Below, in pieces: positions 42,046-54,535 of a stretch of DNA of 64,000 nucleotides. The stretch comes from Paraescarpia echinospica (taxonomy: Eukaryota; Annelida; Polychaeta; Sabellida; Siboglinidae): assembly GCA_020002185.1 (NCBI GenBank), contig CM034534.1, positions 12,485,767-12,549,766 on the forward strand. The letters run 5' to 3'. Positions within the stretch are counted from its first letter, which is position 1. The number at the start of each line of letters is the position of its first letter. A model generated the notes under the pieces. The model worked only from the letters and a program-made list of their open reading frames with translations. It ran no database searches and was not told the origin of the DNA. The position numbers and the translations under genes are program-made.

Positions 42046-42685
42046 CTGTTTGATGCATTTGTTTTGAGTTAATCAGATAGAGTGAGGTGACAATGGCAAA
42101 GACTTGGTGTTTGTTGAAAACGACTATGGTTCATTGAAAAGGTACTGCACAACGTACGATATGCCATACCGTACTGTAATGCAGTTTAATTAAGTTTGCA
42201 TTATTCTCTCCTGTTGTATAATATTGAGCAGTACTGATCAAAGAGCAGGCTTAGAAAGCAGATTCGCAAGTAGTATGATGACTGTATTATTTGAAGGCTA
42301 CTGATCACTTTTAGGGGAGAAGTTGAGAAAGGGAACACATATTTACAGGATAAATTACAATATAATATTAATGCGCATGTCAATAGGGAAATAAAATAAA
42401 TCATGGCGAACAATGTGTCTAAATTCAGACGTGGGTTAATTCACTTAATTGTAGTTGTCTTTTAATTGAATTAACTAACTTATTTTATGATCGTAGTTTA
42501 ATTAATTGAATTCATTAGCTTGATTTGAGTTAAGTTATTATAGCTCCACAGGTAATTAATTCTTAATTGCGTTAGAGAACAAGTAGGCCTGAATAAAACA
42601 CTCAACAAGAGCGCAGGCCCCCACTTATTACAGACATCAATAGTATTGTTGCAATATGCCATCATTTGATACGCATTCGATGAAA
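42046..42685. other. No gene seen
   Basis: AT-rich sequence, with an imperfect TTAATTGAATTAA-type repeat at 42435-42565. Confidence 0.4.
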
Positions 42686-42702
42686 CATTTAAACAGTCAA
42701 AT

Positions 42703-42830
42703 GTTTGGCATTCGAATGCGAATGTTTAAGGTTCGCATTCGAATGCGCTGAAAATTGAACGGTTGCATTCGAATACGCATTCGAATGCCAAACATTCGAA
42801 TGCGCATTCAAATGACATTCGCATTCGTTA
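42703..42830. repeat. Cluster of the palindrome CATTCGAATG
   Basis: The 10-bp self-complementary sequence GCATTCGAATGC or close variants appears near 42704, 42736, 42764, 42778 and 42792, with half sites on both sides. Confidence 0.85.
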
Positions 42831-42840
42831 ACAAGCCTGA

Positions 42841-42938
42841 TATATATATATATATATATATATATTACATATATGTATATTTTATACATACATACATACA
42901 CACACAGACACGCATATATATATATATATATATATATA

Positions 42939-43035
<97 letters not shown>

Positions 43036-43044
43036 TATATATAT
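42841..43044. repeat. Compound microsatellite (TA)n-(GT)~42-(TA)n
   Basis: TA runs at 42841-42864, 42913-42938 and 43026-43044 surround an uninterrupted GT run of about 84 bp. The encoded Cys-Val and Tyr-Ile strings are artefacts. Confidence 0.97.
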
Positions 43045-43172
43045 ACCATACGAAACATAGGGCCTAACCATAGCTGTTTACGCAATCAAAAACGTCTTCA
43101 TGTACGTAGAATCGTGCAATGTGCTACTTAGCAGATTCAAATTTTGCACGAAGACTTTCACACATAATTGTT

Positions 43173-43200
43173 GTTATGCGTTATGCGTTATGCGTTATGC
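43173..43200. repeat. Tandem heptamer GTTATGC x 4
   Basis: Four exact copies, 43173-43200. Confidence 0.95.
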
Positions 43201-43882
43201 AGTAATTATAAATGGCGAGCGGAAGAACTAAGCTCCAACTAATTGTTGTCGATAAACGTAAAATTATAATTTAAATTTACATATTATAAAAGGGCACTTA
43301 CAGTGATAAAAGGAGCACAGTTTTGATTAAGACAACCACACACCCGCACGCACATACGAACGCACACACACGCATCCGTTTAACTCACCATATGGTGAGT
43401 TAAACAAAATTGTGGAGGAACCTAATGTGTTACCTGGTAATATTATATAATTTATTATAACCGGACGCTAGATATCAGATAACTACTCTTAATGTTTAGT
43501 ATCAGCAATTATCATTTTATCAGGCACCTGCGAGTTGACCTTATAATATGATAGAGAGGGCCATGTACTAAGATGCATGTTGATGCAAATGGACGATGAT
43601 ACTAAATAACCGAATGTATGGTAGAAGTAATCTAGTTATTTATATTTGATTTATTGCATTTATCGTTGCACGGTATAGTCTAGTGCGTAATCGTTGGAAC
43701 AAATCGGACGACAGAAATACATAGTTAATGTAATTTGGTTGGAACAAACGTCATGGAAATAAAGGATTAACGTCAGTTGTGGTTGGGGTTTATTAGAGTT
43801 TGTCTCAGGTTTCATGCTATTCCGACAACGATCGACAGCAGAATATTGTAACTTTGATTCTAAATTGGCAAAGAACTACCGT

Positions 43883-43992
43883 CAACATGGCGAGGTGTCA
43901 ACATGGTGAGGTGTCAACATGGTGAGGTGTCAACATGGTGAGGTGTCAACATGGTGAGGTGTCAACATGGTGAGGTGTCAACATGGTGAGGT
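43883..43992. repeat. Minisatellite, 16-bp unit x 6.9
   Basis: CAACATGGTGAGGTGT is repeated from 43883; only the first unit differs (GCGAGG). The joined units contain AGGTGTCAACA, identical to the terminal core of hAT element 1. Confidence 0.95.
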
Positions 43993-44045
43993 TAACGTTG
44001 ACAAAATGGTAGAGTATGAATCATGTTCTGCCGTGCAATATGAAA

Positions 44046-44740
44046 AAAATTGTCACGGGAAAAAACGTCACGGACATAAAGTCACAGTTTCGGCTAGGAA
44101 AATAAGTCACAGGAAATAAAGTTACAACAGAATGTTATTCGAAGCCTGAACGCTAAATACAAAGTTTTGCAATGATTCATTGATAATTCTACAACATTAA
44201 GTTTGGTGACTAAGAAGAAGAACCCTGCCTCAATCTTGCGTATTCTCACTGATAATTGAACACAACAAAGTTTGATTCATGATTATAACGAATATTTCCG
44301 AAGAAACTCTGACTTATTCTTGCCCATTTTCATTGACATTTGAGCTGAAGTGAGACTTATCGGTGACTTTTATTAAACCTATGCACTGATTTTTTTGTTA
44401 CATGTAAGTTAAATCTGATTATTAAAACGAAAATTCACATGAACTTAATAAATGTTTCCACACATATTGTAAATTCAAAGAATTCTAAACTTAAAGTTGA
44501 ACACAAGTGAGAATTATGTTTTAATGAAACATAAGCACTGCATTTGTTGTTATGTTTCAGTTAGTTTCGATTATTAAAACGAGAATTCACCCAAATATAT
44601 TTAATAGTTGTACTTATAATGTAAATACAAAGAATTCGAAATACAATGTTTTGTTTTTCCTGTAACTTTATTCCCTGTGACTTTTGTCCGTGATTTATTT
44701 CCTGTTTTTTTCTTCCTACATTCAAAATAATGTGTGACGT
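44046..44740. mobile_element. Inverted-repeat element, non-coding, with internal tandem duplication
   Basis: 44046-44150 (GTCACGG, AAGTCACAG, AATAAAGTTACA) is mirrored at 44625-44740 (TGTAACTTTATTCCCTGTGA, GTCCGTGA). Between them two diverged ~165-bp units share GATTATTAAAACGA(G/A)AATTCAC and CAAAGAATTC. No ORF. A MITE-like origin is likely; no TSD was identified. Confidence 0.6.
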
Positions 44741-44867
44741 TGAAGTTGAATGGAACATCATAGCTGATTGTTGTGGGTGCTAGAAGTGCGAATGTGTTTT
44801 AAAATAAAATTGTTGTATACACTTGAAGGACAGGATATACATAGGTAATAAATGGACCATCGATAAG

Positions 44868-44942
44868 CCAAACGTTTCCTTGTCCACTCGCTTTCTGCAG
44901 TTATTTCTATTACGGCCAATCTTGTTAAATCCTATTTGGCCG
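44868..44942 (+). mobile_element. 5'-truncated LINE A-family 3' tail
   Basis: ATCGATAAGCCAAACG, CTTGTCC and GGCCAATCTTGTTAAATCC match the tail at 27299-27372 and 7452-7545. Confidence 0.6.
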
Positions 44943-46017
44943 AACCTACTATTTCTTAAATTAGGGCGATGTTAGCTTGACCGTTTACCTCAACTAGTAA
45001 CACATACGAACATATGGAATGAAGTGCCTTTGTATGACACCAAGTGACATCGACAACCTTCTTCCATACAGCAAATGCGAAATAAATATCGAAACATCAA
45101 ACGTGGATTTTCGCCTTTTCCATGCGAGGAAAGTGCCGCATTCAATTCAAAGAATACACAATAGCAGTTTGGTGGCCCTCAGGGATTGAAGTGGCGGAAA
45201 CACGTAATAACACGAGACGGTAGGGAAAGGAAATGGCCGAGGAATGTGGGCATAACGAAGGATAAAGGGGGAGTCGAGTGGCGGGGGCGGGGTCAATGGC
45301 GGTGGTCGCAATGCGAGGGAGCGAACAACGATCCCTAAATGCCCCCACCTCGGGGAGAACCGAGCAATTTTTACGGAATGAAACCCCGGCGTTGTCATTT
45401 GAAACCGACACTCACGTTAATTATAGTAATGCAAATATTGGTATTTTCGAGTGTTTCTTGCACTTTGGTGTTTAACCGGCTGGAATGTTGTTGAGCGGCA
45501 TTTAGATAATGTCACGACTTTGTCAGGCGACTTGTGGACTGTGGTTAGTGGCGTCGTTAAAGGCAAATTGTCAGATACAACGTTCGCATGTGCTTTACAA
45601 TAGTTGTTATACACGACACGTCAACGCTACTATTACACGTTACAACAAACCCCCAACATGCCCAGGAATGCAGTAGACAAACCACATGATTTGTCGGTAA
45701 TCTGTGAAAGCAAAGAGTGTTAGGGTATCCATCGCCAAATTGCACAGGCCCTATACACGTGCCTACGCAATGAACGGATTTTGTGTAAGTGCTATAAACC
45801 ATTGTAAAATAAAGGAAAGCGTTGGGTACAAAATAATGAAATCTATTTTTAATATGCAATTTATTCCATTACAAAGCTATTATTATTTACAGTTTTAATT
45901 AATTTGTGTAACAGTCAAGAAATACCACTGTGTGCATAATTTGACGATAAGTGCATTGGAACACATCATAACGAAACAGGCAAAGCGTAAATTCGAACAA
46001 CGTTGTAGTTTTTCCAT
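44943..46017. other. No recognised gene
   Basis: A GC-rich patch at 45170-45370 (GGCGGGGGCGGGGTCAATGG) stands out but encodes nothing I recognise. Confidence 0.4.
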
Positions 46018-46044
46018 TATATATATATATATATATATATATAT
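46018..46044. repeat. TA microsatellite
   Basis: Perfect TA run of about 27 bp. Confidence 0.95.
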
Positions 46045-46195
46045 TGATGCCACCATGCTAATAAATAGTGTACTGATTATGAGTAGTTAATTTTTAAATG
46101 TTAAATAAAGTATTGTTATCGCGAAGACTGGATGTAACGGTGTAGATAATTATGCTGTGATAATGACACTCGGTTACTACACTGTTGTCGGTATA

Positions 46196-46263
46196 CATAC
46201 ACACGCACACACATACGCTCTCACACACACACACACACACACATACGCACACACATACACACA
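46196..46263. repeat. CA microsatellite
   Basis: CA run with CG and TA interruptions. Confidence 0.92.
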
Positions 46264-47930
46264 GTACGTTTGATGAAACGTTACATTTTAATTGACACGC
46301 AAGCATGTAAACTACTACGGATACGTTTTTCTCATAAATACATCAATTACCGGACCACGTTGGTTGTCGTATACTGGAATGGCTCGGAACTTATCTGAGA
46401 CTTCCAGTTTTTTTAAAAATGTTATTTTTTTAAATCGCCCTGGTATCCATACAAACGATGTTTTCATTAAATGACGAAGAGCAGATGAAACTATTTCCAA
46501 ATTGCCTCTGACATTTACATCGTGATATGTACCAATTTATTATGTCTTTCTTCAAAAATCCATAAAACGTACATATTAAAGTTTTTCTCTTATGAAATAA
46601 TTACTCATAGAATTATACGCTTTTGATGTAATCGAATACAACATAGGTTCTGCACGCCACAGTCCTGCTATATCTGCTGCTCTCTTTTATGTATATCAAC
46701 GCGACATCAAACCGTGCTGTCATTGGCCAGACGGTGAAGGGTCGTTCTCCAAAAAGTCTGACAGTTCGTTTTTAACTTTCCGCGTTGTATTATTTCCTCA
46801 TTTGTGATCTAGATTCGTTGGATTTGGTTCGATGAGATCTTTCAGGATATGTATAATTCCATGTAACAAAATGCAAGCAAAAGGGCCTAATTATGATTCG
46901 CATTGAATCGCAACACGTCGTAACTAGGGTGTACACTTGCGAACTGGGGTGGGGGGCGGACGACGCAATGGGCTCACGATTTATTTTTTGACACGGACAG
47001 GACGCCCTTATTTCGCGTCTTATCGAGTTAGACTAGAGTCGTGTGGTTGCGGAACCCATGTCATCTTTCAACAAAATGGCTAAGACGTCCAAAACCACTT
47101 GCGTTGCTCAACTACTGCCATGTTGGCGAAGTGTGACATTAATCATCACTCAAGATAACTATCGTGCAATAGCAGACACAGCTAGGCCTGTGTGGTTATT
47201 ATTTAATTACCTACTTTATTTATTATTTGTCGTGTGTACAGTAAATCCCTCTATTCTGGTATGCTTTTGGCCATGGACACCTATTTGTTGTTCTGATCGG
47301 CTATTCCTTGTGTCTCAAAACACCGTTACACTCACTGAGTTCAATAGCAACCAACAGTGAATCAAGACGCTTGGTAGTGTTACTTTCTTCTATAGTGCGC
47401 GACCTGTAGGTTATGTTGCCTCGTCAAGAAGCCACCGGGAAGGGAATAGTCACTTGTTCATGCTACACTTACGGAACACATTTGTTATATTTATCTATGC
47501 CTTCTGACGCACTCGGGTGATATATATATGAAGTTGTTGCTACCGCGTTCTTTCAGCACATCTTTGCAGATATTAACGAGAATATTCAAAACATCTCGTT
47601 CATCTGTTCAGCGTGCCTTTGGAACATCGACAACACGACTTTTACGACGTTATTTTAAGCGGTCGCCACAAATCTTAACGAGTTGTCCCGACTGATATTA
47701 ATCGGAATTGTGGTCAACAACTGCGAAGCGCGCTGCGAGTCGACACGGCTGATAAAAAGCAGAGGTGGCCTCTTGGCTCTGAGAACAGCGGGAAGTTTGT
47801 CATTTCAGAGGCCGTCGTTGCAAGTTAGACACGCAAGGGTTAGTTCTGTTCTACAAGACGTCTGCAATGTACACGGTGATTCCATTTGTATGATACTGGA
47901 TTGAATGGAATACCTGGTGTAATGAGGTGT
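46264..47930. other. No recognised gene
   Basis: Mixed AT-rich sequence. A 105-codon open frame at 47043-47360 and a 73-codon one at 47683-47904 show no motifs. Confidence 0.4.
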
Positions 47931-48130
47931 ATGTGCGTGTGAGTGTGTGCATGTTGCGTGTGTGCGTGTGTGTGTGAGCGTGTACGAGTGCGTGTGTGTG
48001 TGCGCGCGCCTGTGTTTAAAAATTGTCGAAATATACTTTATTGCATATTGCAAGTACACACTCACACACTCACACACACACGCGCGCACACGCACATACA
48101 CACACACACACGCACGCACACACACACTTT
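47931..48130. repeat. Inverted GT/CA arms around a 60-bp loop
   Basis: A GT-rich arm (47931-48015) and a CA-rich arm (48057-48128) with matching GCGCGC interruptions. Same arrangement as at 35403-35527. Confidence 0.85.
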
Positions 48131-49880
48131 TTGCTTTTGTAGAACTATTTCCATCACTAATCGCTACGTTGTTAAAATAACAACGATGGCAACAGCATGC
48201 AGTGGACCAGTCGTTACACCAAACAGGTCAACACCGATACACACGACGGGAGACTTCAGAGGGTGGGCACGGTCGTGACAAGGTCTCGTTCGTCCCAACC
48301 ACTACCTCGACACGTCGCCACATTCCAGACAACCAAAACGCGGAAGATGTTCAGCGTGTCGATGCATTCACGCTTTCTTTGCAAAGGTGTAGGTCTGGGA
48401 AAGAAGATAGCCTGCACACCCACTTACCCCAGACCACAAATCAGCGATAGATGCCCTGTAAGTGAAATGACGTTCCATTGACTCGAAACCCAGACATTAC
48501 ACCGTGTGCCGCCTATACAGATTAGCCGGCATTGCGAACGACTTTACCGCCGGATGATGTAGATTGTAGAACATTGTCACTGCTCTGACTATTATTCCTT
48601 GCTCTTAAAGGTATTCAACCAATTCGATTGTTTTGCTCCTCGTGTATCTTGGTAATTTCACAAAAAAACAGAGGCATCAATTACTCCCCAATTATATCCT
48701 AGTTCGTTTATGCATACGTGTTAGGTTTTTTTTAATAATAGAAAAACTGCGAACTCTTTCGTTTTTGATAAAAACCGGATCCGTTTTTTTGCTTCGATTT
48801 TACCTGAGTATGGACATTGACCTTTGCGTGGAATCGCGTTCTTGTCTTCTCGTGATCGCGAATTATGGGCGATATTGACCTTTGACCCCACCCTTTGGCG
48901 CTGTTGATGTTATGGAATATGGAATTTAGGCAATGAGTGGACGTCCACGAACATATGCCCCCGACACGGCAAAATGGGCTAAATTAGGCAGACAAAGACA
49001 GTACCCACGCATAAAGGTGTATTTCTATTTGGGAACGACTATGGAACGAAACAAAGTAAACAGAAGGAGTTGGCGACAGTGCCAGTGGACTGTGGCCGTT
49101 GGCCGTTGCCCGTGCCGTGAGGTCAGTCACAAAGTCAACAGATGAGATGCAGCGTTCGCAAATGTTCTTCCAGACAGGTTAGTAATTTCGAATTATTCAG
49201 CTATAATCACGTATATTTAGGCGTATGGGTACACATATTAATGTTGCTTGTACTAAATGTATTTGATTGTTTACCTATTAGTTATAGCCAATGGCAATGG
49301 CGGCCTGGCTGGGTCCAGTTTACTATAGACTAATATCAGCTAACAGTACGACGCTATGACATAATACCTATGTGAATGATAGTGACTTTTTATTATATCT
49401 ATTTCGTATATGGTAGTAGGCTAGTAGCTTAAGTAAGCTTGGGATAATAGTAATAGTGTAAATGCATTATAAGTTAACCATAGCAATTATAATTATTGAA
49501 CCAATAGTAATAGATTGAACAAAAACAATATGTACATAATTTACTAATAGCAGTAATGTAATAGTAATTTAACTAATCTAGTACTTTTATTTTAAAAATT
49601 ATTATTATTGGACATTTCAAAATTTAATTTTAATTAAATTGTAATTGTATGTAATCTTGGTATTTAATTATTTACACGGAAAAGAATACTGTAGTAGTTT
49701 CACCAGGTGTTTTGATTGCCGCTTCTGTGAGATTTTGTTATGTTAAGTATTTTTTCATGGACACTGCTAAAAGTTAAAGTTGAATTGAATACAAAAATAT
49801 ACTGTGTATTATTGACTTTTAATAAATGTGTCATCACATATCAAATATAATACGTGTCAGAGCCATGCTAACTGTCACTT
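48131..49880. other. No recognised gene
   Basis: AT-rich, especially 49360-49800. Nothing assignable. Confidence 0.4.
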
Positions 49881-49898
49881 TGTCTCCGGTGTAGGTAG

Positions 49899-50276
49899 AT
49901 GCGAAAAATGTCAGGAAGCTGGTATGCAGTACCATCGAAGACAGCGAACACATACAGTGATGTCATCGATATCCAAACCGATGTAGTTCATCGAAGAATG
50001 CTCGACACTGAACCTGTCTCACAGCATCAAGAGTTGTGGCCCGAAGACTCATGCTATATCTGCCAGACCCTGGCACCCACCGTTCCATCACTAACTGCAG
50101 AGCTAGTCAGGCGTCACCACATTCGTATGTCGAGCAACCTGCATTCTACTGTAGTGTCTAGTCAGTCAAGCTATCTGACTGACCTGGAAGCCAGTGTACA
50201 CCCAATCGGCACTGGGGAATCTGTCACGGATGCAACACACGACACAACTGGGATCAGTCGGTGGACATTCACATGA
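49899..50276 (+). CDS. Unrecognised ORF, 125 codons
   Basis: An ATG at 49899 follows GGTGTAGGTAG, an acceptor-like sequence. The frame stays open to a stop at 50274-50276 in AT-rich surroundings, with balanced third positions. It includes EDSCYICQTLAPTVPSL and a Ser/Thr-rich second half. A single C-x-x-C is present; no domain recognised. It may be a terminal exon, a young gene or decayed transposon sequence. Confidence 0.35.
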   Translation: MRKMSGSWYAVPSKTANTYSDVIDIQTDVVHRRMLDTEPVSQHQELWPEDSCYICQTLAPTVPSLTAELVRRHHIRMSSNLHSTVVSSQSSYLTDLEASVHPIGTGESVTDATHDTTGISRWTFT

Positions 50277-51360
50277 TAAACCATTAATATGCTGCATGGC
50301 TATAGAATCTTGTCCGAAATCCTGGACAAATACAACTGCCCAATATGCCATATTAACTTGGAGAGCTAGTGGTACTGAGCACACTAGTTCAAACTCCTGT
50401 AAAGAAAAGCCTATATTCAGTAAACAAAAACAGGTATTATAGTAGTGTTGGGAGTAAATAATTATGGAGTGTTCATTGCCATAATCAGTAAATATAGAAT
50501 AATTTTTTATGTGTGACCTGCAGCATTTCACAAGAAAAAGGCTACAAGAAATGTTCTACTACAGCTGCATCTATACAGGTTGATATCTTAGGAACAGTCG
50601 GTGTTTACCGGGGTTGTTCCGGGTGGAGGAAGGGGGTGGGTTGATACAGCATGCAGACATTAGTAGAATATGCTCTTTTCAAAACGGTGAAAAATTGTAA
50701 CTATTTTTCCTTTACAAGGTGTTCATTGTCATTACATGAATTTAAAATTGTTCAATTTAATTACAGTAAAGCCTGATCTTTGTTAATATTATAGACTGAT
50801 TTGAATTCTGCTAATTAGTAAAGCATCAGAAAAGCACATTTATATTTTTGTTTTGTTTTTCAGTATACAAAGTCATGTCAGTGTCTGCCATGTGTAACTA
50901 CTACACATATTCATGTTTGACAAGTTTCTGCCTGGGGTTGAATGGTTAAGGTGAATGTTGGAAATGACAGAATTAGGTGTTATTGTGATGCTAACCATAT
51001 ATTTTCCTCGCCAAGTATTCAAAGGTTCATAATATGTATGTCTACCTTCTTCAAAAATGAATAATTTATTTTATAAACTTATTTCTGAGTCGTCGCCATA
51101 TGCTAAATACTTTTTAAATGTGTTTTAATATGTCTGTGTTGATACACTATGGGTATAATATAAGTGCAGAAGTCAATTTAGTTTTCCATGTCCAATTTGT
51201 TATTATTAAAATGTGTATGAAAACAAATATATATATTTAAATGTGCACATTAAAATTTGTTGATAACTTATAGGTGGTTGATTGTTATAAATTTGAAATT
51301 ACCTGGATTGATCAAATGTGGGCCTCCCGCAGTCTCCTCCCTGTGTCTGCCTGACCCAGG
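50277..51360. other. No recognised gene
   Basis: AT-rich sequence downstream of the 125-codon ORF. Confidence 0.4.
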
Positions 51361-51411
51361 TGACCGCCTTAGCTCCTTTTCTGCCTCCTCTCATTCCCAT
51401 TCTTGGGTTGC

Positions 51412-51700
51412 AGTGTGGCCTCTAGCGACATCATAATTCAAGTTACGTATTATGCATTCATATATTGCTGTGGTGAGAATATATACACATATTGGGAAAT
51501 ACACAAGATCAGCTGGCATATGTCAGTTAAAAGGTATCACAGGATATCAATTGCACAGACCACAGCCAGGCATCAAGGACCACAATGGAAACAAGTGCGA
51601 GCGTTATCTTGTGTAACCCTTATATATGGTGTACTCTAGCTGTATTTATATTTTATGTATTTACACGTTTACATTTTTATATTGAATAAAATCATCATCA
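51412..51700 (+). other. Possible terminal exon (weak)
   Basis: A long pyrimidine-rich tract at 51365-51405 ends in GGGTTGCAG, the best-looking acceptor in this half of the window. An open frame follows to 51639, and AATAAA stands at about 51685. The encoded text is not recognised. Confidence 0.22.
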
Positions 51701-52700
51701 CCATCATGGTTGCCATATAAAAAATCTTAATTATTTAAAAACTACAGTGCAAATCAACAACATTCTGCAGTATTAGTATCAAAATGTATGTCACAAAACA
51801 CTGTTTTTATAATTATGATCACCAATATAATACTCCCGTGTTTGACGTTCCGTTGCACGAAATTACAGATGCTCCCTGACTAAGTCTAAGTTACTTGCAC
51901 GATCAACGTCAATAGGGGCTTACTGCCAAACCAATGTTACTTGTCATTTCGCACCCTCACGTCAACTACTCTCTATAGGTATTGTCGCAATAACATAGCT
52001 TATTAACAAGATCCTACGTAACCAAATACAATACATATCAAATATTATGCTCATTGACGTTGCCACAGCCTCTGATGGAATCTCTGGCTGATATCAGATA
52101 TGGTGACTGGCTTAGCCTTAGGCTTAGTTAGAGTTAGAAGTTAGAGTCAGCCTCGAGTCGAGTGAAGACGTTCGCAAGTTGTAATTCTCGTTGAATTAGT
52201 ACACGGCTACGCGTTCTTGTTGCTAAATGCGATAGTGTAATACGTACCTTCGTACAACCACTTTGGAATCTTCAACTTGATACACCAAAGCACGTGTGTG
52301 TTGTTATTGTTTTCGAATGCGTGGGATGTCGATCTCGCGTAAAGCACGTGACCGAAATGGCGCAGGAGGTCGACACCGTAATTGGCTTTCGCCAGCTATA
52401 CCTGGTGTAACGACAAATCTTCTGTTTTACGATTAAAAAACAAGTACGCATTTTTTATTAAACCGACTGTGCACACTAGTTAAACTATTCACACATTACA
52501 CATCTGGACCTAAAAGAACCGGATTGGCGATGTGCAAACGAATTGGTTGAGGACCTTTAAGCGTGAAATATTGTAAAGCAATTAGTTTTTATAAGTTTGA
52601 ATAGTTTACGGCGTCGTTGCGAGATCGGAACTCACCCAGAGCTGCTTGATTCGATGTACGTTAGTTGCACAAGCGTCAGTGCAAGCCAACTGGGCGGCAG
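51701..52700. other. No recognised gene
   Basis: Nothing assignable. A TTAGGCTTAGTTAGAGTTAG run lies near 52110. Confidence 0.4.
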
Positions 52701-52703
52701 AGC

Positions 52704-52709
52704 TGTGTG

Positions 52710-52741
<32 letters not shown>

Positions 52742-52820
52742 TGCATGCGTGCGTACATGTGTGCGTGTTCGTGAGTGTGTTTGTGCTTGCGCGTGTGCGT
52801 GTGTGTGCGTGTGCGCGCAC
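52704..52820. repeat. GT/GC-rich microsatellite
   Basis: (GT)10 followed by (GCGT)n and mixed GTGC repeats. Confidence 0.93.
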
Positions 52821-53039
52821 ATCAGATCATAGGTATAAAACAATAAATTCTTATTATATTTTAGAAAACAGACCACTGTATAAAGTAACAAATTAACAGC
52901 CCTTTTCATGGTTTTGTTCGGTGTTTGTTTATTCGTTAGTTTTATAAACTCCTCCATATCGCTGCTAGTGAAACCAGTACATACATCACCTGTGTAGCTA
53001 AGTTAACATATTGCACACTACATGTCATTGCTAGGCATG

Positions 53040-53425
53040 TCGTAAAGAAGCTAGCATTACTATGATGGCCGAGAAGGGCCATCGCGTGTTTGTGTGGCAA
53101 CCTGCAGCGCCATGGGGCGATGACGCGATGCGATGGGCGATGCGATGAGCGATGCGTGATGCTATGGGCGATGCGATGGACGATGCGCAATGCGATGCGC
53201 GATGCGATGCGCGATGCGATGGACGATGCGCGATGCGATGCGCGATGCGAGACCCGATGCGATATGCGCGAAGAAGCTAGCATTACTATGCGATGGCCGA
53301 GAAGGGCCATCGCGATGTTTGATGATGGCAACGCGATGCAGCGCCATGCGGGCGATGACGCGATGCGATGGGCGATGCGATGAGCGATGCGTGATGCGAT
53401 GGGCGATGCGATGGACAGATGCGCA
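53040..53425. repeat. GCGATG minisatellite element, tandemly duplicated
   Basis: A hairpin GATGGCCGAGAAGGGCCATC, then GCAGCGCCATG, then a GCGATG/GGGCGATGC array. The whole unit, including flank AGAAGCTAGCATTACTATG, occurs twice (about 53047 and 53270). In the second copy extra GC dinucleotides turn several GATG sites into GCGATG. An inverted copy lies at 58261-58438. Confidence 0.85.
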
Positions 53426-54460
53426 ATGCAAACATATTTCATAACATGACATATATGCTTGCGATGCGATGTCTGGCGATTTTGTATACATGGATAGAGA
53501 CGACAACTTTTTTCAACTTTCGCTTTTGTAAATGCCGTTCGTTTGTGTCCAAGTTTATGTTTTATTATTATAAATAGCTACAATATTCGAAGTCGGTTTA
53601 ACAAGAAGCATGTACATTAAATCATCGAAAAAAGTGAATTTAGTCGTCATTTGTGTCACATGTTTTTCTTTCTGTCTACAGTTTAATTGTTCCTTTTTAG
53701 TTATGTGAATCGAATAGCTGAGGCACAGTTTACCAAACGTAGATACGCTACAGTGTAACTGCCTGTCAATCGCAGCGATTTACGATGCTGTACAATATAG
53801 AATGCGGCACAAAGTGGTGTAATTCCATGGTGCACGTAAACTAATTTAATAAACAGAAGAAGAAGAAACAGACTGTGCAATTGAAGAAAAGAAATCTGCA
53901 ACACAAATCACAGCAATACTATTGTCATGAATAGACGCATTTGAATGCAACAGTGAATGTCAGTTATATAAGTCACTAACATTATTTACTCACAAAACGA
54001 CGTAGAGGTTGCAAGTGCAAACATACAATCCACTGTTGTTGTTATATAGTTCCATAGCTTAACACCTCGACGTCTAATGGTTTTATATAATACGTTGGTT
54101 TTATAAATCGGTACATGCAGTAGATCCACATGGCGTGTCCTATAATGATTGGTTAACCATTTGCCGTTAAATACCGGAAGGACAATTGGTTTCTCATTCT
54201 ACCATGTGCAACGGCCAACACATTTTCTTTAGACGACCAATTTGTAATTAAACAGACTGAAACGATCACAGACAATTGCTAAGAAAGCTCATATTAAATG
54301 TACGATTATTTTTAAAATATTTTAAAAATCGTATTGTCAACGCGGATTTGAAATACCGCATGAAAATGTCAGTATTGTTATCTGTGTCATGTTTACGAGT
54401 TAAAGTTCGCCACTTATGACATGTATTGCGTTTCAGCAGTGACACGTGGTGCAAGTCCCT
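53426..54460. other. No recognised gene
   Basis: AT-rich sequence, no motif or repeat of note. Confidence 0.4.
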
Positions 54461-54535
54461 GGAAGACTAGCTCAGTGGTTACGCCGCTACAGCCTCAATC
54501 ACGGGGTTTCCTGCACATCCTCTTCATGTGTCTGA
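54461..54535 (+). other. tRNA-like / SINE-head sequence
   Basis: AGACTAGCTCAGTGGTTACG is a good Pol III A box. The B-box position (CACGGGGTTTCCTGCAC) is degenerate. Stems do not fold into a convincing tRNA. Confidence 0.4.

Noticed and set aside
41793..43131. Several ORFs of 60-90 codons on both strands
   Set aside because: They are Tyr-Ile, Cys-Val and Thr-His strings read through TA and GT microsatellites.
53040..53425. Helitron end (hairpin followed by CTAG)
   Set aside because: A CTAG lies near the hairpin in one orientation, but it is not followed by T, the inverted copy lacks it, and homology stops before it.
52597..53506. ORFs up to 166 codons on both strands rich in Ala/His/Arg/Ile or Met/Arg/Cys/Asp
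   Set aside because: Produced by the GT-rich microsatellite and the GCGATG minisatellite; all frames stay open because of the repeat period. The same applies to 58185-58504.
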